Shown piece after piece: positions 56,199 to 64,000 of a DNA stretch of 64,000 nt. Under the pieces are notes generated by a model that made no database searches, was not told the DNA's origin, and saw only the letters and a list, made by a program, of their open reading frames with translations. The translations under genes and the position numbers were made by a program. Positions within the stretch are counted from its first letter, which is position 1; each line of letters starts with the position of its first letter. The DNA is from CAVPJC01 sp963705155 (GTDB taxonomy: Bacteria; Chloroflexota; Anaerolineae; Anaerolineales; UBA4823): positions 1 through 64,000 of the forward strand of contig CAVPJC010000005.1 in NCBI GenBank assembly GCA_963705155.1. Direction: 5' to 3'.

Positions 56199-57811
56199 AT
56201 GGAATTATGCGACCTGCCCGCCCAGACCATTGCCGATCTCGTCCGTTTGAAAGAGGTATCCGCCTCCGACGTGCTCGAATCGGCCCTCAAGCGCATAAAG
56301 GATGTCGATGGTCGCCCGGGGAGCCTGGAGCCAGGCAGCCTGACCCCCGAGGATGAGAAAACCCTGCACGCTTTTATCACCATCACGGAGGAGCGCGCCC
56401 GCGCCCAGGCGCGCCAGGTGGACCGCCAGGTTGCCTCCGGAGAAGATCCCGGGCCACTGGCGGGCGTGCCGGTGACTGTTAAAGACCTGTTCTGTGTGCA
56501 GGGCACACCCACCACCGCCGCATCTCGCATCCTTGCCAATTTCACTGCTCCCTATACCGCCACGCCTGTTGCGCGCATGGAGGCCGCCGGCGCTGTGATG
56601 CTTGGCAAGGTGAACCTGGATGAATTTGCGTATGGATCGTCCAACGAATCATCGGCTTTCCAGCCAGCGCCGCGCAACCCCTGGGACACCCGCGTGTACC
56701 GGGTGGTTCATCGGGCGGCGGGGCGGTAGCTGTAGCTGCCGGGGAGGGCGCCCTTTCGCTGGGAACCGATACCGCGGGTTCGGTGCGCCAACCGGCAGCC
56801 TTCTGCGGCGTGGTGGGGGTCAAGCCAACCTACGGGCGCGTCTCGCGCTACGGTATGATCGCCTTTGGATCATCGTTGGACTGCCCCGGCCCGATTGCCA
56901 GGGATATTGGCGACGCGGCGCTCATGCTGCGCACCATCGCCGGCGCAGATACGCACGATGCCACCGCGGCTAACATGCCTGTGCCAGACTATGTTAGAGC
57001 AATCAAGGGCGGGATCCGCGGCCTGCGCATTGGCCTATCGCCCGATTACTTCCGCATCACTTATTTCGATGCCGTCAGCGGCGAGATCCACCAGGAGCCC
57101 ATCCTGCCGGAGATCAAAGATGCTGTGCTGCGCGCCGCCGGGCGGCTGGCTGAACTGGGCGCAGATATCATCGACGATGTGCCCATGCCGCACACACGTT
57201 ATGGTGTGCCAGCTTATTTTGTGGTTTCGCGGGTTGAAGCCGCGTCCAATCTGCACCGTTTTGATGGCGTCAAATATGGGTACCGTATCCCTGAGGCGGT
57301 CACCGATCTTTCTGAGCTGTACCGCAAGTCGCGCGCCCGGGGCTTTGGCCTGCAGCCCAAGCTGCGAATTCTGATGGGTATGTATGTCAGCGCCGCCCAG
57401 TACAGCGCCCAGTATTACATGCGCGCCCTGCGGGTGCGCACCCTGATCCGGGGAGACTTTGACGCCATCTTTGACCTGCAGGGCAAATACCGCCTGAACT
57501 GCCTGCTCACCCCCACCACACCCACTCCCGCCTTTCCGATTGGCGATGTCTACGGCGACTCTGGTGCTGATGCAGTATGCCGACCAGCTCACTGTGCCAG
57601 CCAACCATGCCGGTGTGCCGGGAATTTCGGTACCCGCAGGTTTTGATGCCGGCGGGCTGCCGCTTGGCATCCAATTCCTCGGGCCAGATTTCTCAGAAGA
57701 TGTGCTTTTTCGCATCGGTCATGCTTATGAAGTTACCACAGGCACAGATGCCTGGCGAACCCGCAAACCGCCTGTGCTGGTCTGCAGGTTAAATATGGAG
57801 CAACCCCTTGA
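56199..57811 (+). CDS. gatA: Asp-tRNA(Asn)/Glu-tRNA(Gln) amidotransferase subunit A, three frameshifts
   Basis: This amidase-signature enzyme releases ammonia from glutamine. The catalytic Lys is in GVPVTVKDLF. The cis-Ser is in PGGSSGGGAVAVAAGEG, and the nucleophile Ser in GTDTAGSVRQPAAFCG. The frame shifts near 56703 (one missing C would restore PGGSSGG), near 57558 and near 57780. The last correction gives the ending VKYGATP and a stop at 57811 that overlaps the next start. All catalytic parts are present once the frame is restored, so the gene is probably functional in the organism. It is an essential gene in most bacteria that lack GlnRS, which argues that the breaks are sequence errors. 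Confidence 0.92.
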
Positions 57812-58632
57812 AAATATTAATTGCTGTCGATATGGAAGGCATCTCCGGCGTCACATCCTGGGATCATGTCAATCCAGGTCATCCCGAATATAGCCGCTTC
57901 CGCCGCGTGATGACCGCCGATGTGAATGCGGCAGTGCGCGGAGCTTTTGATGGCGGCGCGAGCGAGGTGATCGTCGCCGATGGTCATTGGAACTCCGGCA
58001 ATGTCCTGGTGGAGGAATTGGATGCGCGGGCGCGCATCAGCACCGGCACGCCCTCGCCTTTTTCCATGGTGAACGGCATCGATGATTCGGTTTCTGCAGT
58101 ATTTCTGGTGGGTTACCACGCCCGCGCCGGCACGCGCAACGCCATTCTCGACCATACCTGGTCCAACAAGCTGGTGATGAACGTGTGGCTCAACGGTGTG
58201 CTAACCGGCGAAACAGGCTTGAACGCCGCCGTGTGCGGGCATTTCGGGGCGCCGGTGATGCTTGTGACCGGCGACCAATCGGTGTGTGCTGAGGCAGCGA
58301 GCCTGCTGGGTGATATTGATACCGCGGTCGTCAAGCAAGCGTCCGGGCGCTATGCCGCCGAGTGCCTGCCGCCGCCTGTGGCGCAGCGCTTGATTTCCGA
58401 AGCCGCCGCCCGCGCCGCACAGCGTGTAACGGCAGGCGCAGCCCTGCCGCCTTACCGCCCGGGTCTGCCCGTAACCCTGCGGGTGGAATTTCATGCGTCG
58501 GATATGGCCGACCGGGCCATGCTGCTGCCCGGTGTGCGCCGCCTGGACGGCAGGAATATCGAATTTAGCTCTCCTGATATGCCCGCTGCATACTGGACTT
58601 TCCGCGCGGTTATGTTTGCATCGAGAGAGTAA
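57808..58632 (+). CDS. M55 family D-aminopeptidase (DppA-like)
   Basis: This 274-residue zinc peptidase shows the M55 metal-binding segments in order: AVDMEGISG (Asp and Glu), VADGHWNSG (His), VGYHARAG (His) and TGETGLNAA (Glu). Such enzymes cut D-amino-acid-containing dipeptides or related compounds, and form large rings. The start is TTG at 57808, overlapping the corrected gatA stop by four bases. It is intact. A cell-wall turnover role is possible in view of the murI gene elsewhere in the window. Confidence 0.92.
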   Translation: MKILIAVDMEGISGVTSWDHVNPGHPEYSRFRRVMTADVNAAVRGAFDGGASEVIVADGHWNSGNVLVEELDARARISTGTPSPFSMVNGIDDSVSAVFLVGYHARAGTRNAILDHTWSNKLVMNVWLNGVLTGETGLNAAVCGHFGAPVMLVTGDQSVCAEAASLLGDIDTAVVKQASGRYAAECLPPPVAQRLISEAAARAAQRVTAGAALPPYRPGLPVTLRVEFHASDMADRAMLLPGVRRLDGRNIEFSSPDMPAAYWTFRAVMFASRE

Positions 58633-58645
58633 GGGAGCCCGGTTT

Positions 58646-59200
58646 ATGGATTTTCCTGTTACATTATTCACAATAGGTCATAGCAATCATCCGATGGATA
58701 AATTCATCCACCTGTTGGAGAGCAATGGAATTATGACCTTAGTAGATGTCCGTTCGGCGCCTTACAGTCGCTATAACAGCCAGTTTAACAAAGGCGAATT
58801 ACAGCACAAACTCGCAGAACGTGATATTCAATATATTTATGCCGGGAAATACCTGGGAGGTCGCCCCAATGACCCAGCATGCTATAAAAGTCGCAAGCTG
58901 CCAGATTCTGATGCCGATTTTCTGCATGAGGTGGATTATCCGGAAGTAATGAAGCGCTCCTGGTTTATACAGGGGGTGCAGCGCCTTTTGGAAATTGCCG
59001 ACGAGCAAATTACTGCCATTATGTGCAGTGAGGAAGACCCTGCTGATTGCCATCGACACCATCTGATCTTTAGATATCTTCAAACAGCGTATCCAAATGT
59101 GCAAGTGACGCATATTCGAGGAGATGGCAGTATGTATGGGGCTAAATCGATCCGGACTTCGGTGGATACACCGCCGGCTGAACAGCTTTCATTATTTTGA
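58646..59200 (+). CDS. DUF488 family protein, copy 1
   Basis: This 184-residue protein starts at 58646, with AAGGGAG upstream. Hallmarks of DUF488 are present: TIGHSNHPMDKFIHLLES at the N-terminus, LVDVRSAPYSRYNSQFN, and the C-terminal Cys pair in IMCSEEDPADCHRHHLI. The C-x-E-x-x-P-x-x-C-H-R motif suggests a metal or catalytic site. The biochemical function of DUF488 is not settled to my knowledge. A second DUF488 gene follows 18 bases downstream, and then an uncharacterised protein and an AlkD-like glycosylase. Confidence 0.9.
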   Translation: MDFPVTLFTIGHSNHPMDKFIHLLESNGIMTLVDVRSAPYSRYNSQFNKGELQHKLAERDIQYIYAGKYLGGRPNDPACYKSRKLPDSDADFLHEVDYPEVMKRSWFIQGVQRLLEIADEQITAIMCSEEDPADCHRHHLIFRYLQTAYPNVQVTHIRGDGSMYGAKSIRTSVDTPPAEQLSLF

Positions 59201-59218
59201 TGATGGGATGGGTGGGAG

Positions 59219-59641
59219 ATGAGGCTCTATACAATAGGTTTCACCCAGAAACGGGCAGAAGAGTTTTTTGAGCTTCTCCGCAAAAATGGTGTCCGCAGGC
59301 TGGTCGATATCCGCCTTAATCCGGGAGGGCAGCTATCCGCTTTCGCCAAGCAGGATGATTTGCCTTATTTTCTCAATAGATTAGCGGATGGATGCCATTA
59401 TATTTATTTGCCCGAGCTGGCGCCGACAAAAGAAATATTGGAAGAATACAGAAAAGACGGTGACTGGTACAGGTACACCGTTCGGTTTATGGACTTGATG
59501 GATGAAAGGCAGTTCCCGGAAATGCTGGATCGAGATGATTTTGATCAGAATGTTTCTTGCTTACTATGCAGCGAGCCAACTCCGCAAAAGTGCCACCGGC
59601 GATTGTTAGCCGAAAGATGGCTTCACAATGGCCGGACGTGA
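59219..59641 (+). CDS. DUF488 family protein, copy 2
   Basis: This 140-residue shorter DUF488 relative reads LYTIGFTQKRAEEFFELLRK, RLVDIRLNPGGQLSAFAKQ, and the ending LLCSEPTPQKCHRRLLAERW with the same C-x-E-x-x-P-x-x-C-H-R signature. It differs from copy 1 in the middle (PYFLNRLADGCHYIYLPEL). The two are ancient paralogues rather than a recent duplication, since identity is limited to the motifs. It is the second gene of the cassette. Confidence 0.9.
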   Translation: MRLYTIGFTQKRAEEFFELLRKNGVRRLVDIRLNPGGQLSAFAKQDDLPYFLNRLADGCHYIYLPELAPTKEILEEYRKDGDWYRYTVRFMDLMDERQFPEMLDRDDFDQNVSCLLCSEPTPQKCHRRLLAERWLHNGRT

Positions 59642-59654
59642 ATATCATCCACCT

Positions 59655-60381
59655 ATGAAAAAACATCTCGTGATTACCGACCTCACCTGAATGCAAAGGG
59701 GTAAAGTTTGCATCGCTGGCTATGATATTCAAGATCACACATGCATACGTCCCATCCTTCCTGCTCCGGGTATCGATGAAGCTATTACTGGATTTTAATG
59801 GAAAACATCCCATTTTTCCGTTTGCTGTGATAGAGGTTGAACTCACTCAACCCAGACCGCAACCACCACATGTGGAAGATTATTTTTTCAACCCATGGTC
59901 TTTGCGAAATATCGGTACAGAATCAAAATCGCCAGGCTACCTTACAGATGGTCTCTTTTAAGAGCGTATGAAGAAATTTTTGAACAGCCTGTACTGAGCG
60001 GACCGGGATATTTTGTAAAAGATTGCCAGGGTGTAAGGTCATTGGGTACCCTGCTCCCTAAAAAAATCATCAGGGTTTGTTATTCACAGGCTAACGACGA
60101 GAGTTTTAGTTACCGAATGCAATTCGTGAACTCGGATGAGAAACTCTATAGTTTAAAAAATGGTCGATCTGACCTGGAACTATTATTGTAATTACATGCG
60201 ATCAACAGACCTGGCACCCGCCCAGATCGCCAATCGTCTCACTGAACTTCTGAAATCTCGCCAGGTGTTTTTACGGATTGGCCTGGCGCGTGGATGGGAA
60301 AAATTCCCGGACAGGTGTTATCTTCAGTTGAGCGCAATCTACTCGTTTCCCGATTATCTAGAAGGAAAAGTATTTCAGTGA
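59655..60381 (+). CDS. Uncharacterised dual-OB-like protein, with in-frame TGA and at least three frameshifts
   Basis: The restored protein has about 240 residues. It starts MKKHLVITDLT, followed after a TGA by MQRGKVCIAGYDIQDHTCIR. A CGA for TGA change would give Arg and a continuous reading frame. Later text includes FAVIEVELTQPRPQPPHVED, LLRAYEEIFEQPVLSGPGY and a C-terminal half beginning VDLTWNYYCNY. Frames shift near 59783, 59915-59957 and 60155, the last at an A6 run. The layout recalls small dual-OB proteins that occur near DUF488 genes, though I am not certain. It is coupled by a GTGA overlap to the AlkD-like gene. It could be a pseudogene. Confidence 0.5.
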
Positions 60382-61068
60382 TTTCGCCGGATAATTTCAG
60401 CCTGGAGTCAATTATCAATCGTTTGCAGTCGCTTGCCAATCCCGATAACCTGGCAGGCATGGCGCGCTACGGCATCAATACCCACAACGCGCTGGGGATT
60501 TCCATTTATACGCTGCGTCCCCTGGCGAAGGAGATCGGCCGCGACCATGACCTGGCTCTGCAGTTGTGGGAATCGGGTATCCACGAAGCGCGCATCCTGG
60601 CATCTTATGTAGCCGATCCGCTTCAAATGACAGAAGCGCATATGGAACATTGGGCGGCGGATTTTGACTCTGTGGGATGTATGCGACCAGGTGTGCGGTT
60701 TCTTTGAGGAGACGCCCTTTGCCTGGCAAAAGACCGGCGAATGGTCAAGCCGCCCGGAGGAGTTCGTTAAGCGGGCAGCTTTTGCGATCATGGCGGGCCT
60801 GGTGGTGCACGAAAAGAAAACACCAGATGAACGGTTCGAGCAGTTTCTACCGGTTATCGTGCGTGAATGCACGGATGAGCGCAACTATGTGAAGAAGGCG
60901 GTCAACTGGGCGCTGCGAAATACCGGCAAGCGCAGCCGCCGGTTGAATGAGGCCGCCATTCAAACAGCCCGGCAGATCGCACAGATCGATTCGCGGGCGG
61001 CGCGTTGGATTGCGGCGGATGCGCTGCGTGAGCTGACAGGCGAGAAAATCCAGGCGAAGCTGAGATAG
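60378..61068 (+). CDS. AlkD-like DNA alkylation repair protein, one frameshift
   Basis: This HEAT-like repeat protein of about 230 residues is of the AlkD family. It has NPDNLAGMARYGINTHNALG near the N-terminus, the central ILASYVADPLQMTEAHMEHW and, after a frame change near 60665, WDVCDQVCGFFEETPFAW followed by EFVKRAAFAIMAGLVVHEKK. AlkD enzymes remove bulky or positively charged alkylated bases. The start is GTG at 60378, inside a GTGA overlap with the upstream gene and behind AGAAGGAAAAG. It is the last gene of the DUF488 cassette and suggests a role in nucleic-acid damage handling. Confidence 0.88.
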
Positions 61069-61192
61069 GGCGGCCCGGTGTATGCCAGCCCTGGGTGGCG
61101 GCAGCACAGGCCGGGCGGCCCAAGTGGTTTGTGCTAACCCGCTGTTATTGAGTACAATTGTCCTGCAAGCAGCCTTTCAATGAGAGTAAATT

Positions 61193-62644
61193 ATGCCCGA
61201 ATACGAAGCCATCATCGGCCTTGAAACCCATATCCAACTCAATACCCATACCAAGATTTTTTGTTCCTGCAAGGCAGGCTCCTGGAATGATCCGCCCAAC
61301 ACCAATATCTGCCCGGTGTGTTCGGGTCTGCCCGGGGTCCTGCCGGTGTTGAACCAGGCTGTGGTGGAGAAGGGTGTGCAGCTTGCCGCTGCCATGCACG
61401 CTGACATCCAGCTGGTATCTTATTTTGACCGCAAGAATTACTTTTACCCCGATCTGCCCAAAGGCTACCAGATCTCGCAGTATGATGTCCCGCTGGCGAT
61501 TGGCGGGCATCTGGATGTGCCTGTTCCGGCTGCGCCGGGCGTCGCTGCTTATACACGCCGGGTCACCATTCGCAAACTGCACATTGAGGAAGATGCCGGA
61601 AAGACTAAAAACGAGCACGACCGCAGGTTGATCGATTTCAATCGGTGCGGAGTGCCGCTGGTGGAGATGGTAACCGAACCGGATATGCGCTCTGCCGAAG
61701 AGGCAGCCCAATATGTCACCCGCCTGCGCCAGTTGCTGCGCTGGTTGGGTGTATCTGAAGCGGATATGGAGAAGGCCCATCTGCGCTGTGATGCCAACGT
61801 TTCCATCAGGCCGGTGGGGGCCACCTACCTGAACCCGAAGACCGAAATCAAAAATGTCAATTCGATCATGGCGGTGCGAACCGCATCCCAGATGGAGATC
61901 GAACGCCAGATACGCGCCGTGGAAGCCGGACAGCGCATCGAAGCCTGGACGCTGGAATGGGATGAAGACGCCGGTGTGCTGCGTAAGATGCGCTCCAAGG
62001 AGACCGAGGCCGATTACCGCTACTTCCGTGAGCCAGATTTGCTGCCCATCCGCCTGGATGAAAACTGGCTCAAGGGCATTCTGGCAGGCCAGCCAGAGCT
62101 GCCTCTGGAGCGGCGCGCCCGTTTTATATCCCAGTATGGGCTGCCGGAGTACGACGCAGATATCCTCACTTCCGAGCGCAGCCTCTCCGATTATTTCGAG
62201 ACCACCTGCCAGGCTTATGCCGGGGATGTCAAGCGTGTTTCCAACTGGTTGATGAATGATGTGCTGCGCATGGTCAATGACCTGGGTCTTACCGCCAGCG
62301 ACCTCCGTCTCACGCCCGTCTACCTGGCTGAGATTATCCGCCTGGTAGATGCCGGTACGATCAACGCAAATACAGGGAAAGCCCTGTTGGAAAAAGTGCA
62401 AAATACCGGCCGCGCTCCCGGGTTGATTGTCCAGGAAGAAGGTCTGGCGAAAGTCAGCGACACATCGGCCGTACGCGCCGTGTGCGCTGAAGTGCTGGCT
62501 GAGGCTTCGGCTGAAGTAGCTTCGTATAAGTCAGGCAAGGTCAGCCTGATCGGGTGGTTCGTTGGTCAGGTGATGAAAAAATCCAGGGGCAAGGCTGATC
62601 CGCAGGTGGCGCGCACAATTTTGGAAGAACTGCTGTCAGCCTGA
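61193..62644 (+). CDS. gatB: Asp-tRNA(Asn)/Glu-tRNA(Gln) amidotransferase subunit B
   Basis: This intact 483-residue GatB kinase-type subunit activates the misacylated tRNA with ATP. The N-terminus EYEAIIGLETHIQLNTHTKIF is followed by the zinc-binding CSC and CPVC of the GatB cradle domain, DLPKGYQISQYDVPLA, and the helical and YqeY tail domains (ending QVARTILEELL). No frame breaks are seen in this gene, unlike gatA. It lies five genes downstream of gatC-gatA. The 124-base gap to its left shows no clear gene. A TACAAT near 61153 might be its -10. Confidence 0.96.
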   Translation: MPEYEAIIGLETHIQLNTHTKIFCSCKAGSWNDPPNTNICPVCSGLPGVLPVLNQAVVEKGVQLAAAMHADIQLVSYFDRKNYFYPDLPKGYQISQYDVPLAIGGHLDVPVPAAPGVAAYTRRVTIRKLHIEEDAGKTKNEHDRRLIDFNRCGVPLVEMVTEPDMRSAEEAAQYVTRLRQLLRWLGVSEADMEKAHLRCDANVSIRPVGATYLNPKTEIKNVNSIMAVRTASQMEIERQIRAVEAGQRIEAWTLEWDEDAGVLRKMRSKETEADYRYFREPDLLPIRLDENWLKGILAGQPELPLERRARFISQYGLPEYDADILTSERSLSDYFETTCQAYAGDVKRVSNWLMNDVLRMVNDLGLTASDLRLTPVYLAEIIRLVDAGTINANTGKALLEKVQNTGRAPGLIVQEEGLAKVSDTSAVRAVCAEVLAEASAEVASYKSGKVSLIGWFVGQVMKKSRGKADPQVARTILEELLSA

Positions 62645-62693
62645 TCGGGATAATGTTTTATAAATCACCCGGAAGTGTGCACCAGGGGTTATT

Positions 62694-63581
62694 TTGAGCA
62701 ACTCATCCTACCTTTTCCTGAATGATGTGCGTGTTCATTATCTGCACTGGGGTTTCCCAGCCGGGGGTCAGCCGCTGGTTTTGCTGCATGGTTTGGCTTC
62801 CAATGCCCGGATTTGGGAGCTGACAGCTCCTTACCTGGAACAGGCCGGTTTTGAAGTCTTCGCTCCAGATTTGCGCGGTCACGGTCTCACCGATAAACCA
62901 GACGGAGATTATGGCTTTGAAACCCTTCTCCGTGATCTGAGCTCTTTTATGAATGCCCTGGAGCTGGAACGACCGGTGCTTGTGGGCCATTCGTGGGGGG
63001 CTCAGATTGCTCTAAGCTACGCTGCCCGGGTTTCCTTCGGGCCGCGGGCGCCAGGCGCTATTGTGCTTGTAGACGGCGGTATGACCCAGATGGACGCCTC
63101 CGGCCTTTCCTGGGAACAGATGCGCCAGCGCCTCACCCCTCCGCGCCTGGCTGGCACGCCCCTGGAGAGCTTCCTGGAGCGGCTGAATGCCCCAAACCCG
63201 CGCTGGCAGCCTGATGACCAGGCCATTCAAATCATCCTGGCCAATTTTGAAGTCGCGGCCGATGAGACCATTTCCCCCCGCCTCAGCTTTGAAAAGCACA
63301 TGCAGATCGTACGCGCCATGTGGGAGTTTAAAACCTACGATTATTACCGCCAGGTGCGCTGCCCGGTGCTCCTGCTGCCGGCGCGCCCTGCTGAGCCGCA
63401 CTTACCAGCTGAAGCTGAATACCTGGCTTACAAGGAGAGCGGCGTAGAGCAAGCCCTCCAACTCATTCCGAAAGTGCAGGTGCACTGGATGCTGGACACC
63501 GTTCACGATATTCCCCTCCAGCGTCCTGCCGATCTCGCTTCCCGCCTGGTGGAATTTGCCCGATCCAACAAGAGTGCCTGA
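62694..63581 (+). CDS. Alpha/beta hydrolase
   Basis: This intact 295-residue alpha/beta hydrolase has the oxyanion segment LVLLHGLASNARIWEL, FAPDLRGHGLTDKPDG, the nucleophile Ser in LVGHSWGAQIALSYA and a C-terminal His in LDTVHDIPLQRP. The start is TTG at 62694 with AGGGG upstream. The segment with an inserted lid (residues 140-210) suggests an esterase, lipase or haloperoxidase-type hydrolase. The substrate is unknown. The stop overlaps the start of the small membrane protein downstream. Confidence 0.87.
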   Translation: MSNSSYLFLNDVRVHYLHWGFPAGGQPLVLLHGLASNARIWELTAPYLEQAGFEVFAPDLRGHGLTDKPDGDYGFETLLRDLSSFMNALELERPVLVGHSWGAQIALSYAARVSFGPRAPGAIVLVDGGMTQMDASGLSWEQMRQRLTPPRLAGTPLESFLERLNAPNPRWQPDDQAIQIILANFEVAADETISPRLSFEKHMQIVRAMWEFKTYDYYRQVRCPVLLLPARPAEPHLPAEAEYLAYKESGVEQALQLIPKVQVHWMLDTVHDIPLQRPADLASRLVEFARSNKSA

Positions 63582-63790
63582 TGAATCGATCGAAAATACC
63601 CGGTTTTATTGGCTGGTGGCTGGCGTTTAACCTGGTATGGCTGGCTGGGAATGCGGGTACGCAGGCTGCCATTGCGCGGTCCGCCGGATCGCAGCAGCAG
63701 CCCGGCTCGCAATTTTGTTCTACGCCATTTTTGCTGGTGTTTGGCAGCTTGGTGGTTGGCGCCAGACGGTTGAAAGGATCGCTTTATGGC
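63581..63790 (+). CDS. Small membrane protein, broken reading frame
   Basis: About 70 codons begin with ATG at 63581, right at the hydrolase stop. A hydrophobic segment (FIGWWLAFNLVWLAG) is followed, after a frame change near 63705, by a second one (LAILFYAIFAGVWQLGG) and an amphipathic end. Hydrophobicity in two frames supports a frameshifted two-helix membrane protein. No family is recognised. Confidence 0.35.
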
Positions 63791-64000
63791 GCCAACTTAC
63801 CTGCTCCGCCCCGCCGTTAAGACCGATTTTCCCAGTATCCGCCGCATCATTTACTCCGCTCGAATTAACCCCGGCGGTTTGGATTGGCGCCGCTTCATGG
63901 TAGCCTGCCGGGCAGATCCCGGTGGAGGGGGTGAGATCATTGGCTGCGGGCAGGTAAAGCCGCATCGAGATGGCTCGCGTGAGCTGGCCTCCATTGCGGT
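63786..64000 (+). CDS. GNAT-family N-acetyltransferase, 3' partial
   Basis: The reading frame is open from ATG at 63786 to the right edge of the window. The text YLLRPAVKTDFPSIRRIIYS and the following GEIIGCGQVKPHRDGSRELA match the N-terminal half of GNAT acetyltransferases (beta strand 1, helices 1-2, strands 2-4). The acetyl-CoA-binding pyrophosphate loop would lie beyond the edge. The substrate is unknown. Confidence 0.7.
   Translation, partial: MAPTYLLRPAVKTDFPSIRRIIYSARINPGGLDWRRFMVACRADPGGGGEIIGCGQVKPHRDGSRELASIA

Noticed and set aside
1..64000. CRISPR arrays, insertion sequences, tRNA or rRNA genes
   Set aside because: I found no regularly spaced repeats, no transposase text and no foldable tRNA. 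A few short direct repeats exist, but none has array structure.

Overview
The window looks like a chromosomal contig from an uncultured Chloroflexota bacterium, most likely class Anaerolineae. The signs are a large BTAD/NB-ARC/TPR regulator, two secreted proteins ending in a YLPVI-type C-terminus, a PccB/AccC/BCCP carboxylase set, gatC-gatA and gatB together, and a microcompartment locus of the DeoC/RpiB type. The lineage is inferred from gene content only. Two thirds of the genes lie on the minus strand. About 40 apparent frameshifts split genes that otherwise look complete and conserved. The simplest explanation is uncorrected indels in the assembly, so most broken genes are annotated as whole with the break positions given.

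Region by region. (1) 1-14.5 kb, minus strand: a surface-polysaccharide operon. It holds an ABC exporter (Wzm/Wzt), glycosyltransferases, glucose-1-phosphate cytidylyltransferase, an epimerase, two tandem sugar C-methyltransferases, an asparagine-synthase-like protein without its glutaminase Cys, and two tandem secreted beta-sandwich proteins. (2) 15-24.3 kb, minus: two small methyltransferases, a MacAB-like transporter set, and a P2-type ATPase behind an SmtB/CzrA-type ArsR sensor with two operator copies. (3) 24.6-30.3 kb: small membrane proteins with a winged-helix regulator, a BTAD regulator of about 1150 residues, and a divergent ParB-like protein. (4) 30.4-37.1 kb, minus: an 11-gene bacterial microcompartment operon. 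It encodes RpiB, DeoC, a CoA-acylating aldehyde dehydrogenase, one BMC-H, one BMC-T, three BMC-P proteins, EutJ and two uncharacterised small proteins, all behind a good sigma70-type promoter. (5) 37.4-39.4 kb, plus: rplS, a class I amidotransferase-like hydrolase and murI. (6) 39.4-55.7 kb, minus: a PhoD-like phosphatase, an EamA transporter, a flavin-binding protein, a CYTH protein, an acyl-CoA carboxylase operon, an oxidoreductase, a DPM1-like glycosyltransferase, a YfhO/GT39 fusion protein and an acyl-CoA dehydrogenase. (7) 55.9-64 kb, plus: gatC-gatA, a DppA-like peptidase, a cassette of two DUF488 proteins, a dual-OB-like protein and an AlkD-like glycosylase, then gatB, an alpha/beta hydrolase and a truncated acetyltransferase.

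How the genes fit together. The microcompartment operon should cleave a deoxy-sugar phosphate to acetaldehyde inside a protein shell and oxidise it to acetyl-CoA. This corresponds to the class published as sugar-phosphate-utilising (SPU) BMCs. No PduL phosphotransacylase or alcohol dehydrogenase is present here. The least explained cassette is DUF488-DUF488-dual-OB-AlkD at 58.6-61.1 kb, whose last two genes are translationally coupled.
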